Source: Desulfobacterales bacterium
GTDB lineage: Bacteria; Desulfobacterota; Desulfobacteria; Desulfobacterales; C00003060
Length of the DNA stretch: 45,401 bases
Reading direction: 5' to 3'
Assembly: GCA_030616475.1 (NCBI GenBank)
Contig: JAUWXF010000010.1
Location: 1-45,401, forward strand
How positions within the stretch are numbered: the stretch's first letter is position 1; each line of letters starts with the position of its first letter. The translations under genes were made by a program, and so were the position numbers. Shown piece after piece: positions 7,950 through 16,850 of the stretch. The notes below the pieces were generated by a model, which saw only the letters and a program-made list of their open reading frames with translations, was not told the origin of the DNA and searched no databases.

Positions 7950-8757
7950 TCCTGACCCCCAAGAACTCCTTAACATTGACATACCAATCATATGTTCCCA
8001 AGAGTCCTGCCTTAAAATCCTCTAAACATGAGAACTGCGCCGTCCCAATTCTTCTTAAATCATACAGGTCTTCCTTAGAACTCACAGAACTGAAACCTGG
8101 CCGTGTAAAAGCCCCCTTATAACCGCACTCCTTTGCCAACAGCTTTGTCTGCTCGCTCCAATCCCCGTAGGGATGACAAAAGAAGCCCACTTGCCGCCCG
8201 GTCCTTTTCTCTATGGTCGATTTGCTCCTCATTAGTTCATTTCTTGCCTCACTTTCTGAGAGCTTCGACAGATAACGGTGGCCACAAGCATGCGACTCAA
8301 AATTTATACCGTAGTCACTCATCTTCTCTATTTCGTCCCATGTCAATATGGGAAGTTCCGGAATAGACTTGTCTCTTTCCCAGGAGCATGTCTTCCCGAT
8401 ATGGTCTGTGGAGATAAAGATTGTAGCGGCAAATCGATAGTTCTTTAGCACGGGGAAGGCTTCGGTGTAATTGTTTTTAAAACCATCATCAAATGTGATC
8501 ACCACCATCTTCTTGGATGGTTTCCGGTCGGTCAGCAGGTATTCCAAGTAGTCGTTCAAAGATATGGTCTCATAGCCTTCACGCGTAAGATATCTCAAAT
8601 GGGCCTTGAAATCCTCTGGGGAAATGGAAATCACCGACCCGGAATCATCAACAGAATGATACAAGAGTATTGGAATTCGCCGCTTGAAACAAAGACGCCC
8701 CCAAATAATCAATAAAGCGGATAAGAATCTCTTGGTTTTCATTAGACCGCGTCCCAT
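7912..8757 (-). CDS. Polysaccharide deacetylase (NodB domain)
   Basis: 281 residues. An N-terminal hydrophobic stretch (about 11-24) is probably a membrane anchor. The NodB domain starts at ILLYHSVDD. Motif 1 is VITFDDGF with D90 (base) and D91 (metal). Motif 2 is SHACGHRYL with H156 and H160 as metal ligands. FFCHPYGDWS and the C-terminal RPGF complete the fold. Enzymes of this type remove N- or O-acetyl groups from polysaccharides at the cell surface, as PgaB or IcaB do. ATG 8757 is preceded by TAGGGTG; ATG 8742 (MKTKRFL) is an alternative. It is followed at once by the GH39-like hydrolase and preceded by a large palindromic element, which may separate it from the upstream part of the locus. 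Confidence 0.9.
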   Translation of the reverse strand: MGRGLMKTKRFLSALLIIWGRLCFKRRIPILLYHSVDDSGSVISISPEDFKAHLRYLTREGYETISLNDYLEYLLTDRKPSKKMVVITFDDGFKNNYTEAFPVLKNYRFAATIFISTDHIGKTCSWERDKSIPELPILTWDEIEKMSDYGINFESHACGHRYLSKLSESEARNELMRSKSTIEKRTGRQVGFFCHPYGDWSEQTKLLAKECGYKGAFTRPGFSSVSSKEDLYDLRRIGTAQFSCLEDFKAGLLGTYDWYVNVKEFLGVRRFRDLGIEELRN

Positions 8758-8861
8758 ATCACCCTAACGAAGTTGGAACTATTTCCAGACAAGTTATCTT
8801 TCAAAAATGAATCCGAGGCTCAACCTCGGTATCAAATACTAATGTTGCACAAACAAAACCT

Positions 8862-9050
8862 GATGGACTCGTAAAAAGTCTTTTGTGAGCGACATTGAGC
8901 ATTTTGAGAAAAAAGCACTTGATGTGTTCAGCGTTAAAAAATGCTAACTGTTTGAGGGCGTTAGCCCGAGTTTTAGCATTTTAGCTGAACGCCACAAGTG
9001 CGCTCAAAATGTTCACGGAGCGAATAAAATTGACTTTTTACGAAACCGTC
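8862..9050. mobile_element. MITE-like palindromic element, about 189 bp
   Basis: The two ends are a long imperfect inverted repeat: GATGGACTCGTAAAAAGTC at the left and GACTTTTTACGAAACCGTC at the right. Inward, the arms keep matching through GCATTTTGAG / CTCAAAATG, GCACTTGATGTGTTCAGC / GCTGAACGCCACAAGTGCG and AAAATGCTAA / TTAGCATTTT. The whole element could fold into one long hairpin. It has no coding capacity. The form is that of a non-autonomous insertion element, and it lies in the gap between the second radical SAM gene and the deacetylase gene. Confidence 0.8.
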
Positions 9051-9104
9051 AAATCTAGTCATACATCTATTATGCATCATTCACGAATCCACGGGGAGAG
9101 GTAT

Positions 9105-10589
9105 TCATCTACCAAGCCGTTTTGTGAGCCTATCCTTAAGTCTTTTGATCAATTGAAAGTCAGGCACAACACGGCGGAACGTATTATGGAGGAAAGGAAC
9201 CGTTTCAAAGGCATCCCTGACTGTGTGTGCCAGTATTCGGGAAAAAGGCCACCTTCCGCGAAATGTGCGAAACCAAAACAAGACATATTCCCGCATCACC
9301 TGATTTCCCGTGAAGCCGGACTGGTCAAGTACAGGCCTTCTCCTTTCCACCCCGCCTCTCCCCTGACAAGCGTCTTCGTTGAATAAGCCCTGGCTTAGTG
9401 CTTGGGTGTATATATCGGTACCCTTATATGGATAGAATATGTAATGATTTACATAGTCCGGTTGGCACTGCCGAATGCAACGTATTGTTTTGTTGTAGTC
9501 TTCGAGTGTCTCTTGAGGAACGCCCATGAGAACGTAAAGGCCAATCTCAATACCGTACGATTTGACACGATGGCAAAAATCGATCAGCTGTTCATTGGAA
9601 TACTTAGGCCGCCTTAGAACCTCTTGGCGAATTCTCTTCGATCCCGATTCGAGCCCGATTTTTACGACTTTGAAGTTGGCGCGTCTCATCGCCGATAACA
9701 GCTCTTCCTGGGACCCGAGGACTCTGGAATTCAACGCCAGATTGCAGCCGAACCGAAGGGGCTCCTCACGCCTTTTGTTAAGCTCCTCTAAAGCTTCACA
9801 CAAGGCCAGAGTATACTGGAGACTCGCACCCAGGGTCTCCGCTTCAAGGAAGATGCCTCTCTCGGCCAAATTCTCGGAAGCTATCCTTGCAACTTCCCCT
9901 ACCACGTTTGACGGTGTTCGAAATCTAACGTACCTTCCCCGACCTGCCCTTGCTAGGCTGTGGTTTGAACAATAGGCACACTTGTTGGGACACCCCCTTC
10001 CCACAACTACGGAATGAATATCGCCCAAAGAGGCCACCCATGGATACCACATTTTCCAATCTACGTAGGACAATCTGTCAAGATCCTTGATGAAGTCGCC
10101 TGGTGGAAGTTTAAGTACTTGCCCGCCCTGCTGTTTTATCCAAAGGTTCTGGATCGGCCGCAGCGTTTTCCCTACTTCTAATTGTCTTGCCAACTCAACT
10201 ATGGCAATTTCACCCTCTCCCACGCAGACACTGTCTATTTCCGGAATGTCGATGACTTCTTCAGGACTTAGTGTGGCATGAACTCCACCAAGAATGACGT
10301 GACCGCTCGCCACTGACTCTTTAGCGACTTTAGCTACCTCGCGAACTACAGGCATTTCAGTTGTAACTGAAGACAGACAAAACAACTGTGGCCCAAAACT
10401 ATCAATAACCTCCGCAACCTTCTGACGTACCGGAGTCCTGGGGGTAAGAACCAGTGTCTTGACTTCGTGGCCTTCTGCCTTAAGCACAGTCCCAATCATG
10501 GCCAAGCCAAACGGAATAAACGTTGGGTCTCGAAGTGGCTTGTCAAGAGTTGCAAAGTCGCTTGTCGAATAGACGCAAAGTACTCGCAT
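9105..10589 (-). CDS. B12-binding-type radical SAM protein
   Basis: 494 residues. The N-terminal cobalamin-binding-like domain (1-150) shows FIPFGLAMIGTVLKAEGHEV, VILGGVHATLSPEEV and VCVGEGEIAIVEL, which is the BchE-type layout. The radical SAM core has C200, C204 and C207 in GRGCPNKCAYCSN (CX3CX2C), then KIGLESGS and YVLMGVPQET. A basic C-terminal tail may bind substrate or membrane. Members methylate or rearrange lipids, sugars, bacteriochlorin or antibiotic scaffolds; the substrate is not deducible. ATG 10589 has AGGAGG about nine bases upstream, one of the best ribosome binding sites in the locus. It follows the second phosphatase-like gene, and the other radical SAM gene also comes after a phosphatase-like gene. 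Confidence 0.88.
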   Translation of the reverse strand: MRVLCVYSTSDFATLDKPLRDPTFIPFGLAMIGTVLKAEGHEVKTLVLTPRTPVRQKVAEVIDSFGPQLFCLSSVTTEMPVVREVAKVAKESVASGHVILGGVHATLSPEEVIDIPEIDSVCVGEGEIAIVELARQLEVGKTLRPIQNLWIKQQGGQVLKLPPGDFIKDLDRLSYVDWKMWYPWVASLGDIHSVVVGRGCPNKCAYCSNHSLARAGRGRYVRFRTPSNVVGEVARIASENLAERGIFLEAETLGASLQYTLALCEALEELNKRREEPLRFGCNLALNSRVLGSQEELLSAMRRANFKVVKIGLESGSKRIRQEVLRRPKYSNEQLIDFCHRVKSYGIEIGLYVLMGVPQETLEDYNKTIRCIRQCQPDYVNHYIFYPYKGTDIYTQALSQGLFNEDACQGRGGVERRRPVLDQSGFTGNQVMREYVLFWFRTFRGRWPFSRILAHTVRDAFETVPFLHNTFRRVVPDFQLIKRLKDRLTKRLGR

Positions 10590-10687
10590 ACCATCGGTCC
10601 TCCTACTGTGGCCAGTCCACGCAGAGACATTTGATTTCGTAGTTCAGTTGCTATGGCTTTTCATGAATATCGCCCCTGTGACATGCT

Positions 10688-12217
10688 CTAAAGATATCCC
10701 AAACTCTTGAGCCGTTCTTCTATCTTGCCATAGTCTAATTCTTCAACACTATCCTCAACAGGTACGCCTTCTTCATAGGTGTCAATCTCTCTCAATGGGT
10801 TTTCTCTCAAGTAAGTTTCATCTATAGCTTCTTTTATAACCCTGCCGATCATATCCCTGGCCACAGGTAAACCCATAAGACACAGGACCGTTGGTGCTAC
10901 GTCATAGAATGACAGATTCTCCAGTCGCACGCCACTTTTTATATCAGGACCACACATGACTATCACACCTTCTTCAGCATGAACTCCTGACATCATTTGC
11001 TTTTCCCTGACATACAAATCAAGGGCACGATGCGTTCCATATTCCCCAAAATCTATAAATGAATCACTCTTCAAAATTTCGTCTCGATTCAATTTCTCCA
11101 TAGGTTTTTGAACAATAAGTGTTTTTTCGAAAATTCTTACGTGAAACACCTTTTCACCCGTCTTTTCCGAAAAAGCATGGGCAAGTACATCAGCTACATG
11201 ATGCATAAGCGTTTCATCCTGAAAGTTTATGTATACTCCAGGCCCAAACCGGGCGGCGATCACCTTTCCGCGTATCCTTAACACTTCCAACAACTTATCA
11301 CTACTTATCTCGTGAGGGTTGAGCCCGCCGGCTTTTGCCTCAAAACCATGATCGGATACTAAAACAATGTTTGCTTCCTTGCCAACTAAATCCAAGATCC
11401 TTCCGATTGCTTTGTCAGCCTGGATATAGCCCCCGGGTATGACCTCCCTGTATTGCTCAACCAGCTTTTTCTCTATCCCCGGAAACTTGGATGGCTCATA
11501 GGCCATCCAGTACCTGTGAGAAAGGAAATCACAAATATGCATGTGAATTGTGGCAAAATCCGGTCGGAAACGCCTACACAAATGGATAAAGACATCTGCA
11601 GAAATCTCCGAATGAAGGATCACTTTCTTCCAATGCTGATCCTTCTGTCTGTCAAGATAGCCCATCCCACGTTCTGTAAAGAACCCCAAAACCTTCAAGT
11701 AGGTCTTCCAACGAACCCCTATCTTTTTCAACTTGATGGCGTACTCCAACGTACTAGTCAAAGACAAAGAGCCGACCTCTATTCCTTTGGATTTCTTTCG
11801 TTCGTTCAAGGCGAGCTCTTGGAAAACCCTGTATTCCGGCGGGTAGGTTTCTGTCCCAACTGAATCAATGGCTGGTATCATAAACCCGTTTACCTCATAG
11901 GGTGGCCACGTGGCAAAGCTACCAAAAACCCCTACTCTATACCCATTTTCGCTAAAGATATCCCATAAGCGTTTGCATTTAACCATCCTTGAATTAGCGC
12001 CAAAGAAGTCAATCCCAGTCTTCTCATGGCCCTTCCCTGCAAACATGGATGTCCATATCTTTGGGGATATCGCCGCGTGTTCAGACATCAGAATACCCGA
12101 CGAACCCATATCTCTGAGTCGCTTGATATTTGGCAGTTTTCCTTTCCCAATCAGCGGGGTTATAACATCCCATGTAGCACCATCAAGTTCTACAAATAGT
12201 ATTTTCTTGCAGCCCAT
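10688..12217 (-). CDS. Alkaline-phosphatase-superfamily phosphodiesterase/transferase (second paralog)
   Basis: 509 residues, with the same plan as the gene at 4455..6113. FVELDGATWD holds the metal Asp (D12). ISPKIWTSMFAG holds the likely nucleophile Thr (T56). Other metal-site segments are HMHICDFLSHRY, LVSDHGFEA and SGVHAEEGVIVMCG, and the C-terminus is ERLKSLGYL. It lacks a signal peptide. The ATG directly follows the TAG of the GT4 gene, so it is translationally linked to a sugar transferase. It probably adds or removes a phospho-substituent on a glycan precursor, but the superfamily is too broad for a reaction call. Confidence 0.85.
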   Translation of the reverse strand: MGCKKILFVELDGATWDVITPLIGKGKLPNIKRLRDMGSSGILMSEHAAISPKIWTSMFAGKGHEKTGIDFFGANSRMVKCKRLWDIFSENGYRVGVFGSFATWPPYEVNGFMIPAIDSVGTETYPPEYRVFQELALNERKKSKGIEVGSLSLTSTLEYAIKLKKIGVRWKTYLKVLGFFTERGMGYLDRQKDQHWKKVILHSEISADVFIHLCRRFRPDFATIHMHICDFLSHRYWMAYEPSKFPGIEKKLVEQYREVIPGGYIQADKAIGRILDLVGKEANIVLVSDHGFEAKAGGLNPHEISSDKLLEVLRIRGKVIAARFGPGVYINFQDETLMHHVADVLAHAFSEKTGEKVFHVRIFEKTLIVQKPMEKLNRDEILKSDSFIDFGEYGTHRALDLYVREKQMMSGVHAEEGVIVMCGPDIKSGVRLENLSFYDVAPTVLCLMGLPVARDMIGRVIKEAIDETYLRENPLREIDTYEEGVPVEDSVEELDYGKIEERLKSLGYL

Positions 12218-13366
12218 CTATAATACCTCGTTGCCTGAGATTGAATACAAGGCCTCATAGACCCTCGCGGTATTGTCCACCATTGCCTGAACTGAATATC
12301 TCTCCTCAACGAGTTGTCTGCCATTTTTCCCCATTCGCTCGGACAACTCCCTGTTGCCGGCCAGTGCAAGTATAGCGTTTGCCAGCCTATCAACATTATT
12401 CAACTCAACCAGGAAGCCGGTCTCCTTATCCACTACGATGTCAGAAACCCCCTTTACGTCCGTTCCCACAATTGGCACACCGTGTGCCATTGCCTCCAAG
12501 ACGGAAAGATTAAGTCCCTCGACGAACGAACAAATTACATATATATCCGTTGCACACAGCAACCTTTGAACATCATTTCTCCATCCGGCAAAAATCACCC
12601 GCTCTTTCAGATTCCACTCCTTGGCCTTCGCCCTCAGTGAATCAAGAAGCACTCCGTCTCCAACAACAAGAAACCTCACATTCTTCTTCTGCCTAGTTAC
12701 CTCCCGCGCAGCCTTAAGAAATAAAATATGGTTCTTTACGGGAACCAGCCGCCCTATCGTAACGACCACTATTTCATCATTGTCTATGGACAATTCCTCC
12801 CTTACTGATCTATTCTCATTTTCAGCAACCCTCAGGTCCGGTAGCTCAACACCATTTTCTATCACAGCAATCTTGTCACTAGGCACACCTTCTGATAAAA
12901 GCCGTTTTTTCAACTTGTCTGATACGCATATAAAACGATCCACCCGTACCCAAGTCAACTTCTCCCTTACCCACAAGAGCCAATCCCAGATCCCAAAAGT
13001 CCTCTCTCCTTTGAGTTCATCGACGATATGGCTGTGCACAGTCGTCACACATAATACCGGTTTGCGATGTAACAGCGCCGTTATCCTGGCATAGAAGTTT
13101 CCTCGTATCGTATGACTGTGAATAATATCAATGCCATGCTTTTCTAAAACTGATAGAAGCTTCAGGACAGGACGAATGTCCAGTGGCATTGTCTTGTTAA
13201 CCACCGAAAAACTCAGCCCCAGTTTTCCGGCTTCTGTCACGGCAGGGCCATCGCACATAAAGGCAATCCTGACTGACACACCCATTTCTGACAACCCTCG
13301 TGCCAGTGCCAAGACATGACTTACAGCTCCCCCGCCATCTCCCTCTATCACATAGAGAATATTCAT
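12218..13366 (-). CDS. Glycosyltransferase family 4
   Basis: 382 residues from ATG 13366 (MNILYVIEGDGGGAVSHV), the natural GT-B N-terminus. The open frame extends upstream to 13432, but that part overlaps the end of the polymerase gene. The C-terminal nucleotide-sugar domain shows VVTIGRLVPVKNH, FLVVGDG, VIFAGWRNDV and SFVEGLNLSVLEAMAHG, which contains the E-x7-E motif of retaining GT4 enzymes. It likely adds one sugar to the growing lipid-linked repeat unit. The start lies 13 bases after the polymerase stop and the stop abuts the next ATG, so it is inside an operon. Confidence 0.92.
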   Translation of the reverse strand: MNILYVIEGDGGGAVSHVLALARGLSEMGVSVRIAFMCDGPAVTEAGKLGLSFSVVNKTMPLDIRPVLKLLSVLEKHGIDIIHSHTIRGNFYARITALLHRKPVLCVTTVHSHIVDELKGERTFGIWDWLLWVREKLTWVRVDRFICVSDKLKKRLLSEGVPSDKIAVIENGVELPDLRVAENENRSVREELSIDNDEIVVVTIGRLVPVKNHILFLKAAREVTRQKKNVRFLVVGDGVLLDSLRAKAKEWNLKERVIFAGWRNDVQRLLCATDIYVICSFVEGLNLSVLEAMAHGVPIVGTDVKGVSDIVVDKETGFLVELNNVDRLANAILALAGNRELSERMGKNGRQLVEERYSVQAMVDNTARVYEALYSISGNEVL

Positions 13367-13379
13367 GCGGCTAGTCCGA

Positions 13380-14867
13380 TCATGCAGCCATCTTCCAGGA
13401 CGGGTCGCGCGCACTTTCGCCAGGTCTCTCAATTCTATCTAAAACCCCCACAATGGCAAAGAGGAACCAGACATTTAGATCAAGTAGGATACTAGAGCCC
13501 AACCATACTATTACATAGGCAACTAAAGCCGCAAGAATTGCTACTGCCAGCTCCCTATGAATCCTAGTTGTCCCTGTAATCTGAAGCCGCAGGCTCCTTG
13601 CCACCGTGATCAATATCAACAGGAATACGAGCAGACCGACCAACCCATGATCCACCAATATCTGAAGATACAAGTTGTGAGCTGTCAGGGTCTGCTGGAT
13701 GGCTTCCGGATAGAATAAGGCAAACCGAAAATATTCGTTAATAAAACCGTTAGGACCGGAACCAATAATCGGATTGCAGGAAAACATTTGTAATGCTATC
13801 TCTACGTTACGAACCCTCAATCTCGCATGCTCTCCAGCCTCACCGCTCAGTGAAATCAAACGTTCTACATTGATTTCCGGGAAAGCAACGTATACCACCA
13901 AGCCTAAAACTACGATCGCTGCAAGACTCGAAATAAGAACAGTCCATTTCTTGTTTGCGTTACTGAAATAACAAAAAAAGATCAATGACACCACAAGGGC
14001 AATTATCCCGACTTTGTAAGCAGCTCCAATTATATTGACTGCAGCTACGAGTATAATCATACCTAGAATCGCCTTCACACATTTTGATTTCAAGATGCCA
14101 AACATATATAGGGAGATAAATATGAGAATAATCATGTACATAGCATGTCTCTCTGCATTACCCATAGGCCCGGCAATCCTGTTAGCAGCTATCTTCAGAA
14201 TGTGTATTGGCACATCTGCGCCAAACAACGATTTCCAATTCAAAAACGAAAGGTCATAAAGTTGCTCTCCAGAAAAGCCTTCTACCAATCCTAGTATGCT
14301 GGCCATAAAGATGCCGAACAGGAAAACTAGCAGGGTTTTCCAAAGCTGATCCCTGTCTTTGATGTTAAAGAGCACAAAGAAATAAAGTATGACACAGTAC
14401 GTGAACCTCTTGATCACCTTAAGGGAGGCATCCATATCACTACTGTTTACCAATGAGATGACCATAACCAGCCAAAAAGTTAACATAAGGATGTGCGTCG
14501 ATTTAGTAAGTGGTGTTATGAACAGATCCGGATCCTTTGTCAGGAAAGCCTTGACAACCCAAATGGCGAATGCGGGAAAAAGCAGTACCAAGCATAATGG
14601 CAAACCATCCTTGCTCACAGGAAGATTCAGGAATTCGCCTAGGGGTAGAGTCAAGATCACGCATAAAACGAGCCAAAAAGGATAAATAAAACTAACAGTA
14701 CCTAACGCTATGGCCAACAAGATCCCTATTCCTGCGGCAACAGAGTAACTAAATGTAAAAGCCCACGCGGCTACAAAAGCCACGGTCAACAACACGACTG
14801 CCAAGGAACCCAACCGCGAAGCTTTTGACTTTTCCCCCAACCGAGAAATCACTGCATCCATTTTCAT
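13380..14867 (-). CDS. O-antigen polymerase/ligase family membrane protein (Wzy/WaaL-like)
   Basis: About 495 residues with roughly a dozen hydrophobic segments. The segment GPMGNAERHAMYMIIL and the large periplasmic loop ending in NPIIGSGPNGFINEYFR then TLTAHNLYLQILVDHGLVG match the Wzy_C-type O-antigen ligase domain, where a conserved H-N pair is typical. It would polymerise repeat units on the periplasmic face or ligate them to an acceptor; sequence alone does not separate the two. ATG 14867 (MKMDAVIS) or 14861 is a better start than the TTG at 14891. It sits between the flippase and GT4 genes, the normal place for the polymerase of a Wzx/Wzy system. Confidence 0.85.
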   Translation of the reverse strand: MKMDAVISRLGEKSKASRLGSLAVVLLTVAFVAAWAFTFSYSVAAGIGILLAIALGTVSFIYPFWLVLCVILTLPLGEFLNLPVSKDGLPLCLVLLFPAFAIWVVKAFLTKDPDLFITPLTKSTHILMLTFWLVMVISLVNSSDMDASLKVIKRFTYCVILYFFVLFNIKDRDQLWKTLLVFLFGIFMASILGLVEGFSGEQLYDLSFLNWKSLFGADVPIHILKIAANRIAGPMGNAERHAMYMIILIFISLYMFGILKSKCVKAILGMIILVAAVNIIGAAYKVGIIALVVSLIFFCYFSNANKKWTVLISSLAAIVVLGLVVYVAFPEINVERLISLSGEAGEHARLRVRNVEIALQMFSCNPIIGSGPNGFINEYFRFALFYPEAIQQTLTAHNLYLQILVDHGLVGLLVFLLILITVARSLRLQITGTTRIHRELAVAILAALVAYVIVWLGSSILLDLNVWFLFAIVGVLDRIERPGESARDPSWKMAA

Positions 14868-14928
14868 CCCTACAAAAGCAGTAAACGCCAATAGGGGATA
14901 AAACCCTAACTAACATCTTCTACCTAGT

Positions 14929-14954
14929 GCCTGAACGGAAAGTCATGTTCAGGC
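14929..14954. promoter_or_regulatory. 8-bp inverted repeat upstream of the polymerase gene
   Basis: GCCTGAAC at 14929..14936 pairs with GTTCAGGC at 14947..14954 around a 10-base spacer. No T-run follows on either strand, so it is not a standard terminator. It could be an operator or a transcript hairpin; the role is a guess. Confidence 0.35.
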
Positions 14955-14957
14955 AAA

Positions 14958-15107
14958 ATCCGAATATCGAAACACGAAATTCGAAACAAATTCGAATACG
15001 AAATGACAAAATGACCGAAACCAAAAGTTCTTGGAAACTCTATGTTTTTGTCATTGGAGCATTTTTATTTCTGTCATTGTTTCGGATTTCGAATTTCGAA
15101 TTTTTGA
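14958..15107. repeat. AT-rich palindromic repeat with TTCGAATTTCGAA motifs
   Basis: The left part carries CGAATATCGAAACACGAAAT, TTCGAAAC and AAATTCGAATACGAAATGAC. The right part carries TGTCATTGTTTCGGATTTCG and AATTTCGAATTT. The two halves are imperfect inverted repeats. With the hairpin at 14929 this fills the gap between the flippase and polymerase genes. No coding frame is credible. It is unrelated to the A-D repeat family. Confidence 0.6.
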
Positions 15108-15135
15108 CCGCAAAACCGGGGTTTTCGGTCAAGCA

Positions 15136-16698
15136 CTACCTATGATCGGCAGACTGAAGTCTTCTACGCACTGCTTCCACAATAACAAGGTATTCATTTA
15201 CTTTCAACAAATAACAACTCCCAGCATACGAGACGAAACCGAGACACAGGACAACCCCAAACTGCACCAACGAACCAGGATGACCGTTTGAACCCTCAAA
15301 ATGCACCATGACACCCCACATCACTACCCCCATCAGACAAGCCGCCACCAAAACCTTTGCAAGAGAAACCACGATACGCCTCAAATCCAAGGGACCGATT
15401 TTTTTGTTAAGGAACCAGAATAGAAAGACCGTACTGAAAACCGCCACCAACGAAGTGGTGAGAGCTAGACCACCGAGTTCGAGCACCCGAACCAGGAGTG
15501 CATCGAGCCCTATGTTAAGGAGAAAGCATATGAAAGCTGCTTTCATGGGAGTAATTGAGTCACTCAAGGCGTAGAAAAACACACCCAACAACATCGTCAA
15601 TGAAAACGGCAATAGCCCAATTCCATAAAACATCATGGCACAAGAGGTCAACTGACCTGCATGAACGTCAAAGGCACCTCTCTGGAGCAAAAGATTAATG
15701 ATTGTTTGTCCAAAAAGAAGGAGTATAACCGACGCAGGTATCGTGACAAGAAAAAGGCACCCGGTCATTTTATAGAATAACCTCCTTACTTGATCGAAAT
15801 CACTTGCAGCACCAGACTTGCTCAAGACTGGCATGGCCGCGTTTACAAATGCACTGGTAAAAAGAACAACAGAAATCTGAACAACTCTATCGGCATAACT
15901 TAGCGCAGCAATATATCCGCCTCCCAGGGCTGAAGCAAAAATCCTATCAACCATGATATTTACCCTGTTGGCCATAAGTGTCAAAAGCCTGGGAACAGTT
16001 GACATCACTGTCTCAACAAGTCCCGGACATCTAAAATCAAGTATCGGCCTAAACCATCTTTTTGTCTTTCCCAGAACGACTATCGTGATACCGGCTTGGG
16101 CAATGGCTCCAGCAACAGCGCCCAGAGGAATGGCATAAATGCCTATCGCGTCGCCCAGCAGCCATATAGCGACTATCATGCCCAACGGAAACAACACGGA
16201 AGCAACCGCTGGCACCGTAAAGTTCCGATATGAATGAAAAATGGATGCTGCCATGCTGGAAGCACCGGCAAGCACAATAACGGGCGACATCATTCTTAAC
16301 AGGGAAACGCCAAGGGACAGGGTTTCTTCAGGCAAACCGGGAGCAAGTACGGAGGTCAGACCAGGGGCAAAGAACACGACAAAAGCGACCATGGCGGTCA
16401 AAAAAATGAGCAGGAAACTAAACACAGAATCGGCTAGGAGCCAAGCCTGCTTCTCACCCTCCTTTACCCTGTAATTGATGAATACAGGAAGAAAACTGGT
16501 CACAAATGTCGCCTCGCCTACGACGAAAAACAACATAGGAACCGATTTTGCGACCATGTAGGCATCAACTATGAGTCCAGCGCCAAAGTCCTTGGCAATA
16601 AGTATGATGACAAACAGCTTAAGGAAACCTGACAACGCACGGGAAACAGCATTTATTACCGTCGCCTTAGCAATACCTTGAGATGACAATGCGGGCAT
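15136..16698 (-). CDS. MurJ/MviN-family flippase (Wzx role)
   Basis: 520 residues and about 14 hydrophobic segments. The N-terminus (IAKATVINAVSRALSGFLKLFVII, then DFGAGLIVDAYMVAKSVP) and FFYALSDSITPMKAAF are typical of the MurJ branch of the MOP exporter superfamily. Within an EPS locus, next to polymerase and chain-length genes, it is better read as the flippase for the polyprenyl-linked repeat unit than as the cell's peptidoglycan flippase. It has an ATG start with only a weak upstream binding site. Confidence 0.88.
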   Translation of the reverse strand: MPALSSQGIAKATVINAVSRALSGFLKLFVIILIAKDFGAGLIVDAYMVAKSVPMLFFVVGEATFVTSFLPVFINYRVKEGEKQAWLLADSVFSFLLIFLTAMVAFVVFFAPGLTSVLAPGLPEETLSLGVSLLRMMSPVIVLAGASSMAASIFHSYRNFTVPAVASVLFPLGMIVAIWLLGDAIGIYAIPLGAVAGAIAQAGITIVVLGKTKRWFRPILDFRCPGLVETVMSTVPRLLTLMANRVNIMVDRIFASALGGGYIAALSYADRVVQISVVLFTSAFVNAAMPVLSKSGAASDFDQVRRLFYKMTGCLFLVTIPASVILLLFGQTIINLLLQRGAFDVHAGQLTSCAMMFYGIGLLPFSLTMLLGVFFYALSDSITPMKAAFICFLLNIGLDALLVRVLELGGLALTTSLVAVFSTVFLFWFLNKKIGPLDLRRIVVSLAKVLVAACLMGVVMWGVMVHFEGSNGHPGSLVQFGVVLCLGFVSYAGSCYLLKVNEYLVIVEAVRRRLQSADHR

Positions 16699-16850
16699 TC
16701 TTGAATCGTTTTTCTCATAGCCTCAGGAGCGGGGAAAATACGACCACCTAAAGGGCAAACAGAGCTTGATTCGGGAAATCGCTTTTCCCATCTTGTCACA
16801 CACGTATTCCACGAGTCTGCATATGGGAGCCACGAACTATCATATCCCCG

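Noticed and set aside
7562-8366. Plus-strand ORFs opposite the GH39 and deacetylase genes
   Set aside because: They lie antisense to genes with conserved catalytic motifs and show no domain of their own.
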